Of a stretch of 64,000 bases of DNA, positions 17,778 through 25,958 are shown piece by piece. This stretch comes from Bacteroidota bacterium (lineage in GTDB: Bacteria; Bacteroidota; Bacteroidia; Chitinophagales; Chitinophagaceae): contig JAIUNV010000003.1 in NCBI GenBank assembly GCA_020161435.1, positions 700,567 through 764,566 on the forward strand, in the 5' to 3' direction. The translations under genes were made by a program, and so were the position numbers. Position 1 is the stretch's first letter. Every line of letters begins with the position of its first letter. The notes beneath the pieces are model-generated. The model worked only from the letters and a program-made list of their open reading frames with translations. It searched no databases and was not told where the DNA came from.

Positions 17778-18608
17778 ATGCCTGTTCAATATTCAATTGT
17801 CATCCCAACATACAAACGCAACCACCAGCTGGCACTATGCCTGCAACGCTTGCAGCCAGCGGCACAATCGCTGGAGGCAAGTTTGTATGAGGTGATTGTA
17901 ACAGATGATGCAGCCGATGCTGCAACGGAACAGTTATTGCTCACTCAATTTCCCTGGGCCACATATACTGCCGGACCGCACAGAGGACCAGCGGCTAACC
18001 GCAACCATGGCGCAAGTTTGGCCATCGGGCAGTGGCTCGTATTTACCGACGACGATTGCCTGCCCGATGCGCAATGGTTGCAGGCCTATGCCGACGCCAT
18101 TGAATTGCATCCCGATTGCAAGGCTTTTGAAGGCGCCATCCTGCCCGACGATTGGGCGCTACTTAAAAAAGACATGGCCGAATGCCCCGTCAACACCGAA
18201 GGGGGCTGCTTTTGGAGTGCCAATATCATGGTTGCCCAATCACTGTTTCAAGAACTGAGTGGCTTCGACGAACAGTTTGCCATTGCCGCACAGGAAGACC
18301 AGGATTTACAATGGCGCATTCAACAACAACACGACATTGTATTTGTGCAGCCGGCAACAGTGGTACATCCGGTGAGGAGGATTTCATTGCGTAATAAACT
18401 CAGTGCTATTCCCGCTGGTATATCAAATTGGTGGAAGTTTTCGCTGAAAAAACAATCTCGCTATATGGCTCTGTTGTCTGGTATACAAAGCCAGTTTGCT
18501 GCCTGCATTGCCAATCTCAAAGCCAGAAAATGGCAGTCAGCTGTCTTAAATATAATTACGCTTTTACTACTATTGCCAACACTTCTCTTTCACTCCAAGC
18601 ACAAATAA
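17778..18608 (+). CDS. Glycosyltransferase family 2
   Basis: 276 aa. YSIVIPTYKRNHQLALCLQR, VIVTDDAAD and LVFTDDDCLPDAQWLQAY give the GT2 fold with a DDD metal site; ELSGFDEQFAIAAQEDQDL is the acceptor-side ED motif. The C-terminus ends in a hydrophobic run (VLNIITLLLLLPTLLF), a probable membrane anchor, placing the enzyme on the inner face of the cytoplasmic membrane. Its stop overlaps the next ATG as TAATG. Confidence 0.9.
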   Translation: MPVQYSIVIPTYKRNHQLALCLQRLQPAAQSLEASLYEVIVTDDAADAATEQLLLTQFPWATYTAGPHRGPAANRNHGASLAIGQWLVFTDDDCLPDAQWLQAYADAIELHPDCKAFEGAILPDDWALLKKDMAECPVNTEGGCFWSANIMVAQSLFQELSGFDEQFAIAAQEDQDLQWRIQQQHDIVFVQPATVVHPVRRISLRNKLSAIPAGISNWWKFSLKKQSRYMALLSGIQSQFAACIANLKARKWQSAVLNIITLLLLLPTLLFHSKHK

Positions 18609-19483
18609 TGGCTTCTAGAACATTCCAATGGATTTCAAGTACTGACCCACAAAACAAACTGCAACTGGAGCAGCTGCACCATCGCATGATGCAGTTTTAT
18701 GCAAATGAATCAACGAGAGATGGCTATCAGGTACTCATTCCAACTAGCGAAAACACAACTCCAGCAGACCCTGTTTCAATTGCCTTTCTTCATTGGTTTC
18801 AACAACAACAATTTTCAAACATCATTGAAGTCGGTTGTGGCAATGGCAGAACCTTTAACTACTTACAACACCTGATGGCAAATGGTACCTATACTGGCAT
18901 AGAAGTAGATGAGCAGTCAATAACAAGAAATCAACAAAAATGGCCGCAGCAACATTGGATTCAGTCTGATGCCTACACTTTACCAGTGACGGACGAATTT
19001 GCTGACCTCATTTTTTCCATGTACGTTGTAGAACACTTGGTTTACCCAAAAAAAGCCTTAGACCTGATGTATCAAAAACTCAAACCTGGTGGCATAATGG
19101 CATTGGTATTTCCCGATTTTACATGTACCAAGCGGTTGCCTTCTCAACAATTGGGACTGAGTTTGCTGCAGTCTGCAAAACGAAAATTACAAAAGCTAAG
19201 GGTTTTCGATGCTATCATAAGTATCTACGACAGCAGGGTAAGATTGCAAAAAGCGTTGAAGAAGATAGCGCTACACCCTGGTCAATTTATCATCAATACT
19301 GCACCGGCCTGTTTACACGCCACCAAACAACAAGTTTGGCCAGATTATGATGCCGTATATATAGCAAGTAAAAGCGATGTAGAACATTGGGCAATGCAAG
19401 TAAATGGCACCATTGAATACCCAATGGGTAAAGAAGCACCGTTTGACGAACATAGTTTTATAACCATTCAAAAGCCAGCCTGA
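18608..19483 (+). CDS. Class I SAM-dependent methyltransferase
   Basis: 291 aa. SAM-binding IIEVGCGNGRTFNYL near residue 75, then YTGIEVDEQS, FSMYVVEHLVYPKKALD and LKPGGIMALVFPDF in the canonical order. The start at 18608 overlaps the preceding stop (TAATG). The middle section (SQQLGLSLLQSAKRKLQKLR) is basic and helical, probably a lid or membrane-facing patch. Local GC is lower than in the flanking GT genes. It presumably methylates a glycan or its lipid-linked precursor. Confidence 0.85.
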   Translation: MASRTFQWISSTDPQNKLQLEQLHHRMMQFYANESTRDGYQVLIPTSENTTPADPVSIAFLHWFQQQQFSNIIEVGCGNGRTFNYLQHLMANGTYTGIEVDEQSITRNQQKWPQQHWIQSDAYTLPVTDEFADLIFSMYVVEHLVYPKKALDLMYQKLKPGGIMALVFPDFTCTKRLPSQQLGLSLLQSAKRKLQKLRVFDAIISIYDSRVRLQKALKKIALHPGQFIINTAPACLHATKQQVWPDYDAVYIASKSDVEHWAMQVNGTIEYPMGKEAPFDEHSFITIQKPA

Positions 19484-19491
19484 TTTAAATA

Positions 19492-20526
19492 GTGCGTATT
19501 CTCTTCTTACATCCAAATTCGCCCGACTATTTATGTGCCAGCTTATTTCATGGCCTAAGAGAAATATATGGTACCAACTGCGTGGACCTGCCCCGGTTCG
19601 ATTGTATGTATGCACCCATAAAACGGGGTGTGTTGAATAAAATCAGGGGGCATGGTTTCACTTTGTATGGATTATTAGAAGACATACCGGAGCTGGAAGA
19701 AGAACGTTTTTTTATTTGGCAAAAAAACATTGCAGCTTTTGACTTGTACATTATCGCCGACATCTGGAACAGTTGGCGGATGCTCGACCAATTGCTGGAG
19801 CACGTTGATACCCGGAAAATTCTGATTGTTGACTCTGGAGATACAAATCGCTTTTTTCCTTGGAACAATTTGAAAACTTCATGGCGAGGTATTTGGCGTA
19901 AAAGAAAACTATTGAAGCATTGTTTAGGATATGCCAAGCGGGAGATACCTGCCCGTTGGTCTGAAGCAGTCGGCCCCGCTATGCAGCTTTTGCCCAATAG
20001 CCTATACAAAAGTTTACTTCCGGAAAAAATTTTACCCATCAGTTTTGGCATTCCGGGTTCCAAAATCAGTTACATAACCCCCGCTCAGAAAACACAACGC
20101 TTTACCACACACATAGTGGATGCAGACATTGCATCTGTGTTACATCATAACAAGCACACTGAAAGCTATGCTTTTACGAATGAGCAAGATTACTACGCTG
20201 ATATCCAGAAAAGCATGTATGGCATTACTACCAAAAGAAGTGGATGGGATTGTTTGAGACACTACGAATTCGCTGCCAATGGCGCTGTGCTATGCTTTCA
20301 AGATTTGAATAAAAAACCTGCCATGTCTGCTCCACATGGCTTAAACGAAAGCAACTCCATTTGCTATACAAATTTTACAGATTTAGAAAATAAGCTTAAT
20401 GCCATTGCTGAAAAAGACTACGAGAAACTGTTGCAGAACAGTTATCGATGGATTGAACAACACACAACAGCTGCCGTTGCTCAACGACTGATAGCAAGCA
20501 TTCACCCTACACTGCCAAAAGATTAG
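19492..20526 (+). CDS. Putative glycosyltransferase, GT-B-like, unassigned family
   Basis: 344 aa with a GTG start. I do not recognise a named family with certainty. The opening VRILFLHPNSPDYLCASLFHG looks like the first Rossmann strand of a GT-B enzyme. The C-terminal YGITTKRSGWDCLRHYEFA followed by NGAVLCFQDL resembles the donor-site segment of exostosin-like or spore-coat-like glycosyltransferases. ILIVDSGDTNRFF marks a central strand. It sits between two methyltransferases in the same transcription unit. An alternative is a nucleotide-sugar-binding protein without catalysis. Confidence 0.65.
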   Translation: MRILFLHPNSPDYLCASLFHGLREIYGTNCVDLPRFDCMYAPIKRGVLNKIRGHGFTLYGLLEDIPELEEERFFIWQKNIAAFDLYIIADIWNSWRMLDQLLEHVDTRKILIVDSGDTNRFFPWNNLKTSWRGIWRKRKLLKHCLGYAKREIPARWSEAVGPAMQLLPNSLYKSLLPEKILPISFGIPGSKISYITPAQKTQRFTTHIVDADIASVLHHNKHTESYAFTNEQDYYADIQKSMYGITTKRSGWDCLRHYEFAANGAVLCFQDLNKKPAMSAPHGLNESNSICYTNFTDLENKLNAIAEKDYEKLLQNSYRWIEQHTTAAVAQRLIASIHPTLPKD

Positions 20527-20546
20527 TCGTTTAAACCCCATTGCTA

Positions 20547-21521
20547 ATGAGTTTTCGTTGCAAAGCTTGTCATCACACAAAAATTGAAAAGCATCTTTCA
20601 GCAAAAGAAATGATGCGTGGAACCAGAGCAGTATTCGACTATACAGTTTGCGAAAACTGTGGCAGCTTGCAATTACTGGATGAACCGGCCGATATGTCGG
20701 CATACTATAGCCAAGGCTACTACAGTACCAATCATGCAGTAGAGGGGTTATTTCAGCCGGCATGGAAAGCTTGGCTGAAACAATACAGAGATGCCTATTG
20801 GATAACAGGCAAAGGTTGGTTGGGAAAACACATTCAACAACGCATGCCTAACAAATCCATTGAACTGGCAAACCTGCGGCACTTAGAACTCACTTCCTCT
20901 ACACGCATTTTAGATGTTGGTTGTGGCACAGGTACCATTCCCTATGTATTGTACAATGCAGGGTTCAAACAAATTACTGGCCTAGAACCCTTCATACAAG
21001 AAGACATTCATTACGCCAATGGATTGACGATAAAAAAAGGGTGGCTTGCCGATTATGCGGATGAACCTTTCGATCTCATCATGTTCAATCATTCATTCGA
21101 ACATTTGTCATCACCACACGAATACCTGGATGCCGCTTACAAACTCTTAAAACCGCATGGGCAGTTGCTCATACGGATTCCTACTGTTTCTTCTTTCGCC
21201 TTTCAACAATATCAGGAAAACTGGGTGCAATTGGATGCCCCCCGTCATGCCATGCTGTACTCCAGAAAGGGTATCGAACTGCTGGCAAAAGCACACCAAT
21301 TCCACCTGCAGGTAATGATAGATGAAGGCACTTCCTTTCAATTCATCGGCAGCGAACAATACCGGATGGACATTCCGCTACATGGCGACAAACGCAGCTG
21401 GTTTGAAGGAAATACAGAGCTCTTTACGCCAGTCCAAATCCGTCAGTTTGAAGAGCAGGCGAATGAACTCAATAGAACTGGGAATAGCGATTCTATTGCT
21501 GTCACACTCCAAAAGCGATAA
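20547..21521 (+). CDS. Zinc-ribbon class I SAM methyltransferase
   Basis: 324 aa from the ATG at 20547. A four-Cys zinc ribbon (C5/C8 in RCKACHH and the pair in VCENCGS) precedes a methyltransferase core with ILDVGCGTGTIPYVL, TGLEPFI and FNHSFEHLSSPHEYL. The LKPHGQLLIRIP strand is standard. The architecture matches the protein at 4137-4958 and the widespread methyltransferases with an N-terminal Cys pair in O-antigen loci. The 3' end overlaps the start of the next GT2. Confidence 0.86.
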   Translation: MSFRCKACHHTKIEKHLSAKEMMRGTRAVFDYTVCENCGSLQLLDEPADMSAYYSQGYYSTNHAVEGLFQPAWKAWLKQYRDAYWITGKGWLGKHIQQRMPNKSIELANLRHLELTSSTRILDVGCGTGTIPYVLYNAGFKQITGLEPFIQEDIHYANGLTIKKGWLADYADEPFDLIMFNHSFEHLSSPHEYLDAAYKLLKPHGQLLIRIPTVSSFAFQQYQENWVQLDAPRHAMLYSRKGIELLAKAHQFHLQVMIDEGTSFQFIGSEQYRMDIPLHGDKRSWFEGNTELFTPVQIRQFEEQANELNRTGNSDSIAVTLQKR

Positions 21522-22449
21522 CCCCCTGAAAGCCTCGGTCATCATACCCACCTACAACTATGCCGAGTTCATTGGCCGTGCCATTGAATCGGTGCTGGCA
21601 CAGCAATACCCGGCAGTAGAAATCATCGTGGTAGATGATGGCAGCACCGATGATACAACAGCTGTAATTGCAGCCTTGCAACAGCAGCTACCAATGCTCC
21701 AATACCATGCGCAGCCCAACAGCGGCAAAGCAGTGGCTACACAACAGGGCATTGCACTCGCCACCGGCGATTTCATTTTCACCCTCGATGCCGACGATTG
21801 GTTGCTCCCCGGCAAGCTGGCTGCTACAGCAGCCGTGTTGCAGCAATACCCTTCCGTGGTACATGTGGCCAGTCCGGCACAAATACAATGGCAGGAGGGC
21901 AGGCAACCGGTAGCCGAACCCATCCCCACTGCATTACTCGGGCAGCCGCTCAAAGGCACCGAGGTATTGCAATATTTCTTTCAGCGCAATAGGCTGTTCG
22001 GCGGCGGCTCTTCGTTTGCCATGCGTACCGCAGCAGCCAAACAAATCCAATGGCAGCCCGCCATCGATATGTACACCGACGAATGGTTAGTGATTGCCGC
22101 CCTGCTGTCCGGCGATACCTATTTCCTGCCCGAGCCCTACAGTGTGTGGTGGGTACACCAGCGCAATTACTCGGGCAGCGGGGGAGAAGCCCTGCTGCAA
22201 AAACAGGCCCGCCTTCGACAATCGAGCCTGGCAATATTGCAGCAGTTAGCCAACATACATGCACCCGCATGGCTGCAAAACGCCTATCAGCTCAAACACG
22301 ATACCCGTGAGCTGGCCTGGCAGGAAGCCGCATACAGCAAAACCTTGTCCGGCATCTGGGCCTACACCCGCCGCCACCTGCTCAGTGGCCGCCATCGCCT
22401 CAGCACCCTCTGGCACTACCACGCCTTTCAACGCTTGCTGAAATGGTAA
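21463..22449 (+). CDS. Glycosyltransferase family 2
   Basis: About 328 aa. ASVIIPTYNYAEFIGRAIES, IIVVDDGSTDDT and FIFTLDADDWLLPGK are textbook GT2 motifs. The start is uncertain: the ATG at 21463 overlaps the preceding gene by 59 bp, a TTG at 21496 overlaps by 26 bp, and a CTG lies at 21526; the GT core only begins at about nt 21532. The C-terminal part is soluble and Gln/Arg-rich. A 262-bp gap containing a dispersed repeat follows. Confidence 0.85.
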   Translation: MNSIELGIAILLLSHSKSDNPLKASVIIPTYNYAEFIGRAIESVLAQQYPAVEIIVVDDGSTDDTTAVIAALQQQLPMLQYHAQPNSGKAVATQQGIALATGDFIFTLDADDWLLPGKLAATAAVLQQYPSVVHVASPAQIQWQEGRQPVAEPIPTALLGQPLKGTEVLQYFFQRNRLFGGGSSFAMRTAAAKQIQWQPAIDMYTDEWLVIAALLSGDTYFLPEPYSVWWVHQRNYSGSGGEALLQKQARLRQSSLAILQQLANIHAPAWLQNAYQLKHDTRELAWQEAAYSKTLSGIWAYTRRHLLSGRHRLSTLWHYHAFQRLLKW

Positions 22450-22500
22450 TGATAAAAAACACTACACAGGATGATGGTAAACAATACCGCATTCAATTGC

Positions 22501-22605
22501 ACAGAGGGAGGAGTGGGCCGGGCAATCCCGATAGCTATCGGGATTCTTTGTACGCAAGCTCCCATTCCGCTTGCCTTTCTTTTTTTCAAGAAAAAGAAAG
22601 TAACA
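22501..22605 (-). repeat. About 105-bp dispersed repeat element with three hairpins (copy 1)
   Basis: Almost identical, in opposite orientation, to 41343-41450. It contains the perfect 22-bp palindrome at 22524-22545 (core TCCCGATAGCTATCGGGA), a GCAAGC-N9-GCTTGC-type hairpin at 22554-22574 and a CTTTCTTTTT-CTTG-AAAAAGAAAG-type hairpin at 22575-22600. The order and spacing of the three hairpins are the same in both copies. It has no coding potential. The rest of the 22450-22711 gap holds nothing recognisable. Confidence 0.88.
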
Positions 22606-22711
22606 AGGCTGACACTAAAGACATGTAAATATTTCTTTAGCTGTTTGCATACAAAGGATACAGATTCCATTACTGTTTAGAAGTCGTTTACTCAACTATC
22701 AACCATTTACC

Positions 22712-23353
22712 ATGCTCATAGAAAGAGCCAACGCTGGCTTACATCATTCCATCTGGGCGCAGCTCATAGCTCCCTTGCTTCCCCTTTCCTCCGTGATGGA
22801 CATCGGCTGCGGCAGCGGTGCCTGGCTGTCGCGGTTCGAGCAAGCCGGTACACAGCAGCTGCTCGGCCTCGATTTGGATACCGCTCAGTTTCAACTGCAA
22901 CAGGTGCCCACCATCGCTATGAACTTCGACCATTACCGCAACGAAGTGTTTGGCAGTTTCCAACTCATCACCTGTTTGGAATTAATCGAGCACCTCGAAA
23001 ATCCCGGGCATGTCATCAGCATGATACAGCACAACCTTGCTCAGGATGGTTGCTGCATTATGAGTACGCCCAACATACACAGCCGAAATGCCCGGCTACG
23101 CTATGCCCTCAAAGGGGAACTGGGCCATTTCGATACCAAAAGCGACCCCACTCATATTTATCCTGTATACACCGACAACCTCAAAAAACTGTTGCAGCGT
23201 CGGGGCCTGCGCATCGATAGCATCCATCATTTTCCCGAAGGCCGGTCGCTCAACTACAATGCACCCATTCGCCTGCTGGCAGGTCTGCTCAGTCCATGGA
23301 TGAAAAAAACCTACGAAGGCGACAACATCATTTATATCATCCGGCACCAATAA
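22712..23353 (+). CDS. Class I SAM-dependent methyltransferase
   Basis: 213 aa. VMDIGCGSGAWLSRFEQAG, LLGLDLD, ITCLELIEHLENPG and MSTPNIHSRNARLRYAL form the UbiG/methyltransferase-25 pattern. The short length leaves only the catalytic core. It starts after the repeat-containing gap and ends 7 bp before the next glycosyltransferase, so it may head a sub-operon. The target is probably a sugar or terminal glycan hydroxyl. Confidence 0.86.
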   Translation: MLIERANAGLHHSIWAQLIAPLLPLSSVMDIGCGSGAWLSRFEQAGTQQLLGLDLDTAQFQLQQVPTIAMNFDHYRNEVFGSFQLITCLELIEHLENPGHVISMIQHNLAQDGCCIMSTPNIHSRNARLRYALKGELGHFDTKSDPTHIYPVYTDNLKKLLQRRGLRIDSIHHFPEGRSLNYNAPIRLLAGLLSPWMKKTYEGDNIIYIIRHQ

Positions 23354-23360
23354 GCATCCG

Positions 23361-24485
23361 TTGCACTTGCCATCCTTGCTCATCATTACCCCCAACTATG
23401 CCCCGCTGATATGCGGCGTAGGGCACCACAGCCAAGTGCTGGCCGGCAGGTTGCGCCAACGGGGTTGGACAGTGAGCATCCTCACCAAAAGAACGCATGG
23501 CTGGTGTTTACTGCAAGAAGGCGCAGCCGAGCAACCCATGGGTAAGCAGCTGCAAAAAGCCATTCTGCAAAGCTTGCCACACATACCTGCCAATACCAAA
23601 CTGCTCTGGCAATATGCCCCCAACGGATTCAGCAACAAAGGCATGCCGGTTTTCCTGATAGCCCTCATGCTTCGCCTACGGCTACAGGGCATTCGTCAAT
23701 ACATCTTTTTCCACGAAATAGCCATGCGTACCCTTGGCTATGGGAGTCGGCAAATGCTCTTGTCGATGGTACAAAAATGGCTGGCCAACAAGATGAATGT
23801 TTTGGCCAACGCTTCCGCCACCAGCATCGCATTATATCAGCAATATTGCTGGTTGTACAAACCCATCATCATACCGGCGGGCAGCAATTTCCAACTGCCG
23901 CAGCAGCCACAGGCACCGATAGTAAGTGAGGGTTTGCGTTGCTGCTGTTTTACCAACCGTTGCAGCTATGCCCTGTTGCAAGCCTTTGCACAATGGCTGG
24001 TAGAAAATCCGGCGCATCAGGTCATCCTCATAGGGCAGGCAAATCCGGTGCAAACAGCACAAATACAACAGTGGTTAGCTGCACTCCACCTGCAGTCATC
24101 GGTACAATGTCTGGGAGCATTACCCGCAACCGATATGATGGACCAATTACTGCTAAGTGATATTGTACTGCAATGGCAGCCCCGAACAGCCAACGGGCAG
24201 GGTGGCGTATCGGCCAAAAACGGTACTATCGCCGCCGCCATGCAAGCAGGCAAACCCATCATCAGCATCGCCGGCGACATGACCGAAACCACCTACTTCA
24301 GGCACGGGCAAACCTGCTGGCTCTTACAAGAAGACAGCCCGCAAGCCTGGCTGGATGCTTTGCAAGAACTCGGCAGCAAAGCCTCCCTGCGCCAACAACT
24401 GGGTCATGCCGCTCAAACCTGCTATCAGCAATACATGAGCGATACCGTATTAACCGACCAATTCGAACAACTGTTGAATACTTAG
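23361..24485 (+). CDS. Glycosyltransferase family 4
   Basis: 374 aa with a TTG start at 23361. LLIITPNYAPLICGVGHHS is the N-terminal GT4 strand and glycine loop, and GGVSAKNGTIAAAMQAGKP is a donor-site region, although the usual EX7E acid is replaced by Asn (KNGTIAAA). Cys-rich RCCCFTNRCSY at the centre is unusual. Its C-terminal RHGQTCWLLQEDSPQAW is typical of GT4. The missing first Glu makes it either an atypical or a weak enzyme. It begins 7 bp after the methyltransferase. Confidence 0.78.
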   Translation: MHLPSLLIITPNYAPLICGVGHHSQVLAGRLRQRGWTVSILTKRTHGWCLLQEGAAEQPMGKQLQKAILQSLPHIPANTKLLWQYAPNGFSNKGMPVFLIALMLRLRLQGIRQYIFFHEIAMRTLGYGSRQMLLSMVQKWLANKMNVLANASATSIALYQQYCWLYKPIIIPAGSNFQLPQQPQAPIVSEGLRCCCFTNRCSYALLQAFAQWLVENPAHQVILIGQANPVQTAQIQQWLAALHLQSSVQCLGALPATDMMDQLLLSDIVLQWQPRTANGQGGVSAKNGTIAAAMQAGKPIISIAGDMTETTYFRHGQTCWLLQEDSPQAWLDALQELGSKASLRQQLGHAAQTCYQQYMSDTVLTDQFEQLLNT

Positions 24486-24953
24486 CACATTTGAAAACCT
24501 GTTAGCAGTTCGGCTGGTGTGCCAAAATGAATACATTCATTTGTCCGAAAGAATTAGACGCAGATTTTACGGAGAAGTTCGGATGTTCACAGATTCTTCT
24601 CTACTACCATCCAACATCCAGTTCAATTGGACGCGGATTTGTAGGATAAAGCCGGATGTACATAGCTAAAACAAAATTTCTCCGTGACCTCTGATAGCTA
24701 TCCCGCCTGCTGCGGGACAAGTTGTGCGAAAGCAAACATTTGCCGAAGGCAAATAAAAACCTCCGTGCTCTCCGTGCCTCTGTGCGAAACCAAACCTCAT
24801 TTGCCGAAGGCAAATACCTCCACAGCTCCATTTTCAAATTTTCAAATTAGCACATTAGCTAATTAACTCATCAGCACATTACCCTCCGAGTCCTCTGTGA
24901 GCCCTGTGCGAAACACACCCATTAGCACATTTCCAAATTAGCTAATTATCACA
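24486..24953 (+). repeat. Intergenic repeat array between two GT4 genes
   Basis: No gene is visible. Two exact ATTTGCCGAAGGCAAAT palindromes (24738-24754 and 24799-24815) are each followed by a CCTC-rich stretch; CTCCGTGCCTCTGTGCGAAA lies between them. A TCCCGC-N5-GCGGGA hairpin lies at about 24709-24725. The right half (24835-24950) alternates units such as ATTAGCACATT and AGCTAATTA up to the TTG start of the next gene. Similar units recur at 58494-58530 and 49973-50010. Confidence 0.75.
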
Positions 24954-25955
24954 TTGAACATCGTTCTCTACTCCCCCCGTTTCTATCCCCTCCTCGGTGG
25001 CCTCGAAAGAGTCACCATGGCCTGGGCTACCTATTGGCAGCAACAGGGGCATACGGTCACGGTCATCACCCACACCCCCAACCCGAAGCCCGACAACTGC
25101 ACTTACCGCATCCTGCGCCAACCATCACTTTGGCAACAATGGCAGGCCATGCGCCGGGCCGATGTCGTACTCATGCTCAATATTTCCCTGAAAGGCTTGC
25201 CACTGGTTTGGTTGGCGGGCAAACCACTCTTCATCAGCCACCATACCCTGCTTACAGACGGCCACTATGCCCGGCAATGGCGGCAGCAACTCAAAAGGTT
25301 CATTTGCAACCGCTTTGCCCGGCTCAACATTTGCTGCAGCCATTACGTAGCCCGCAGCCTGCGCCGTACCGTGGTGGTGCACAGTCCTTACGATGCCAGC
25401 CTGTTTCAACCCGGCAGCGGCGAAAGAAATCCCGGCAGCATCTTGTTTGTCGGCCGCCTCGTTAGCGACAAAGGCATCCACACTCTGCTCGAAGCTGCAG
25501 CCCTCTTGCAACAACAGGGGCTGCCATTTCAGCTCAGCATCGCCGGCGACGGACCGCTCCGCGAAGAACTGCAGGCCTTCAGCAACTCCCAACAACTCAC
25601 TCAAATTCAGTGGTTGGGCGCAATAAACCAGCACCAGCTGGTACGGCTCATGCAACAGCACCAGATGGTTGTCGTACCCTCATTAGTAGAACCCTTTGGC
25701 ACCGTAGTGCCAGAAGCACTGGCCTGTGGTTGCACCGTTATTTGCAGCAACAGCGGGGGCCTGCCCGAAGCAGCCGGCGGATTAGCCACAATGGTACGGG
25801 CCGGAGATGCAGCAGCGCTGGCGTCGGCCATCCAGGCAGCATTACTATCACCAAATAAGCCCATCGCAACTGCGGCAATGGCTGCACATTTGCAGGGGCT
25901 TACCGTTCCGGCATCGGCCGATGCAGTGCTTAGAGCCATTCAACAACATTTGTAA
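24954..25955 (+). CDS. Glycosyltransferase family 4
   Basis: 333 aa, TTG start. IVLYSPRFYPLLGGLERVT (acceptor-side glycine loop), ILFVGRLVSDKGIHTLLEA and VVPSLVEPFGTVVPEALAC (E-P-F-G and the following Glu of EX7E) make this a standard retaining GT4 of about usual length. SIAGDGPLREELQ is the central donor-domain strand. Four bases separate its stop from the Wzy-like gene, so the two are probably co-translated. Confidence 0.92.
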   Translation: MNIVLYSPRFYPLLGGLERVTMAWATYWQQQGHTVTVITHTPNPKPDNCTYRILRQPSLWQQWQAMRRADVVLMLNISLKGLPLVWLAGKPLFISHHTLLTDGHYARQWRQQLKRFICNRFARLNICCSHYVARSLRRTVVVHSPYDASLFQPGSGERNPGSILFVGRLVSDKGIHTLLEAAALLQQQGLPFQLSIAGDGPLREELQAFSNSQQLTQIQWLGAINQHQLVRLMQQHQMVVVPSLVEPFGTVVPEALACGCTVICSNSGGLPEAAGGLATMVRAGDAAALASAIQAALLSPNKPIATAAMAAHLQGLTVPASADAVLRAIQQHL

Positions 25956-25958
25956 CAC

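Noticed and set aside
22450..22711. Small frames across the repeat, about 60-80 codons
   Set aside because: They translate the dispersed element; the same peptide-like string appears in other frames at 41343, so it reflects DNA, not protein conservation.
24486..24953. Possible CRISPR or attachment site
   Set aside because: Short palindromes recur elsewhere in the window as dispersed intergenic repeats; there is no integrase.
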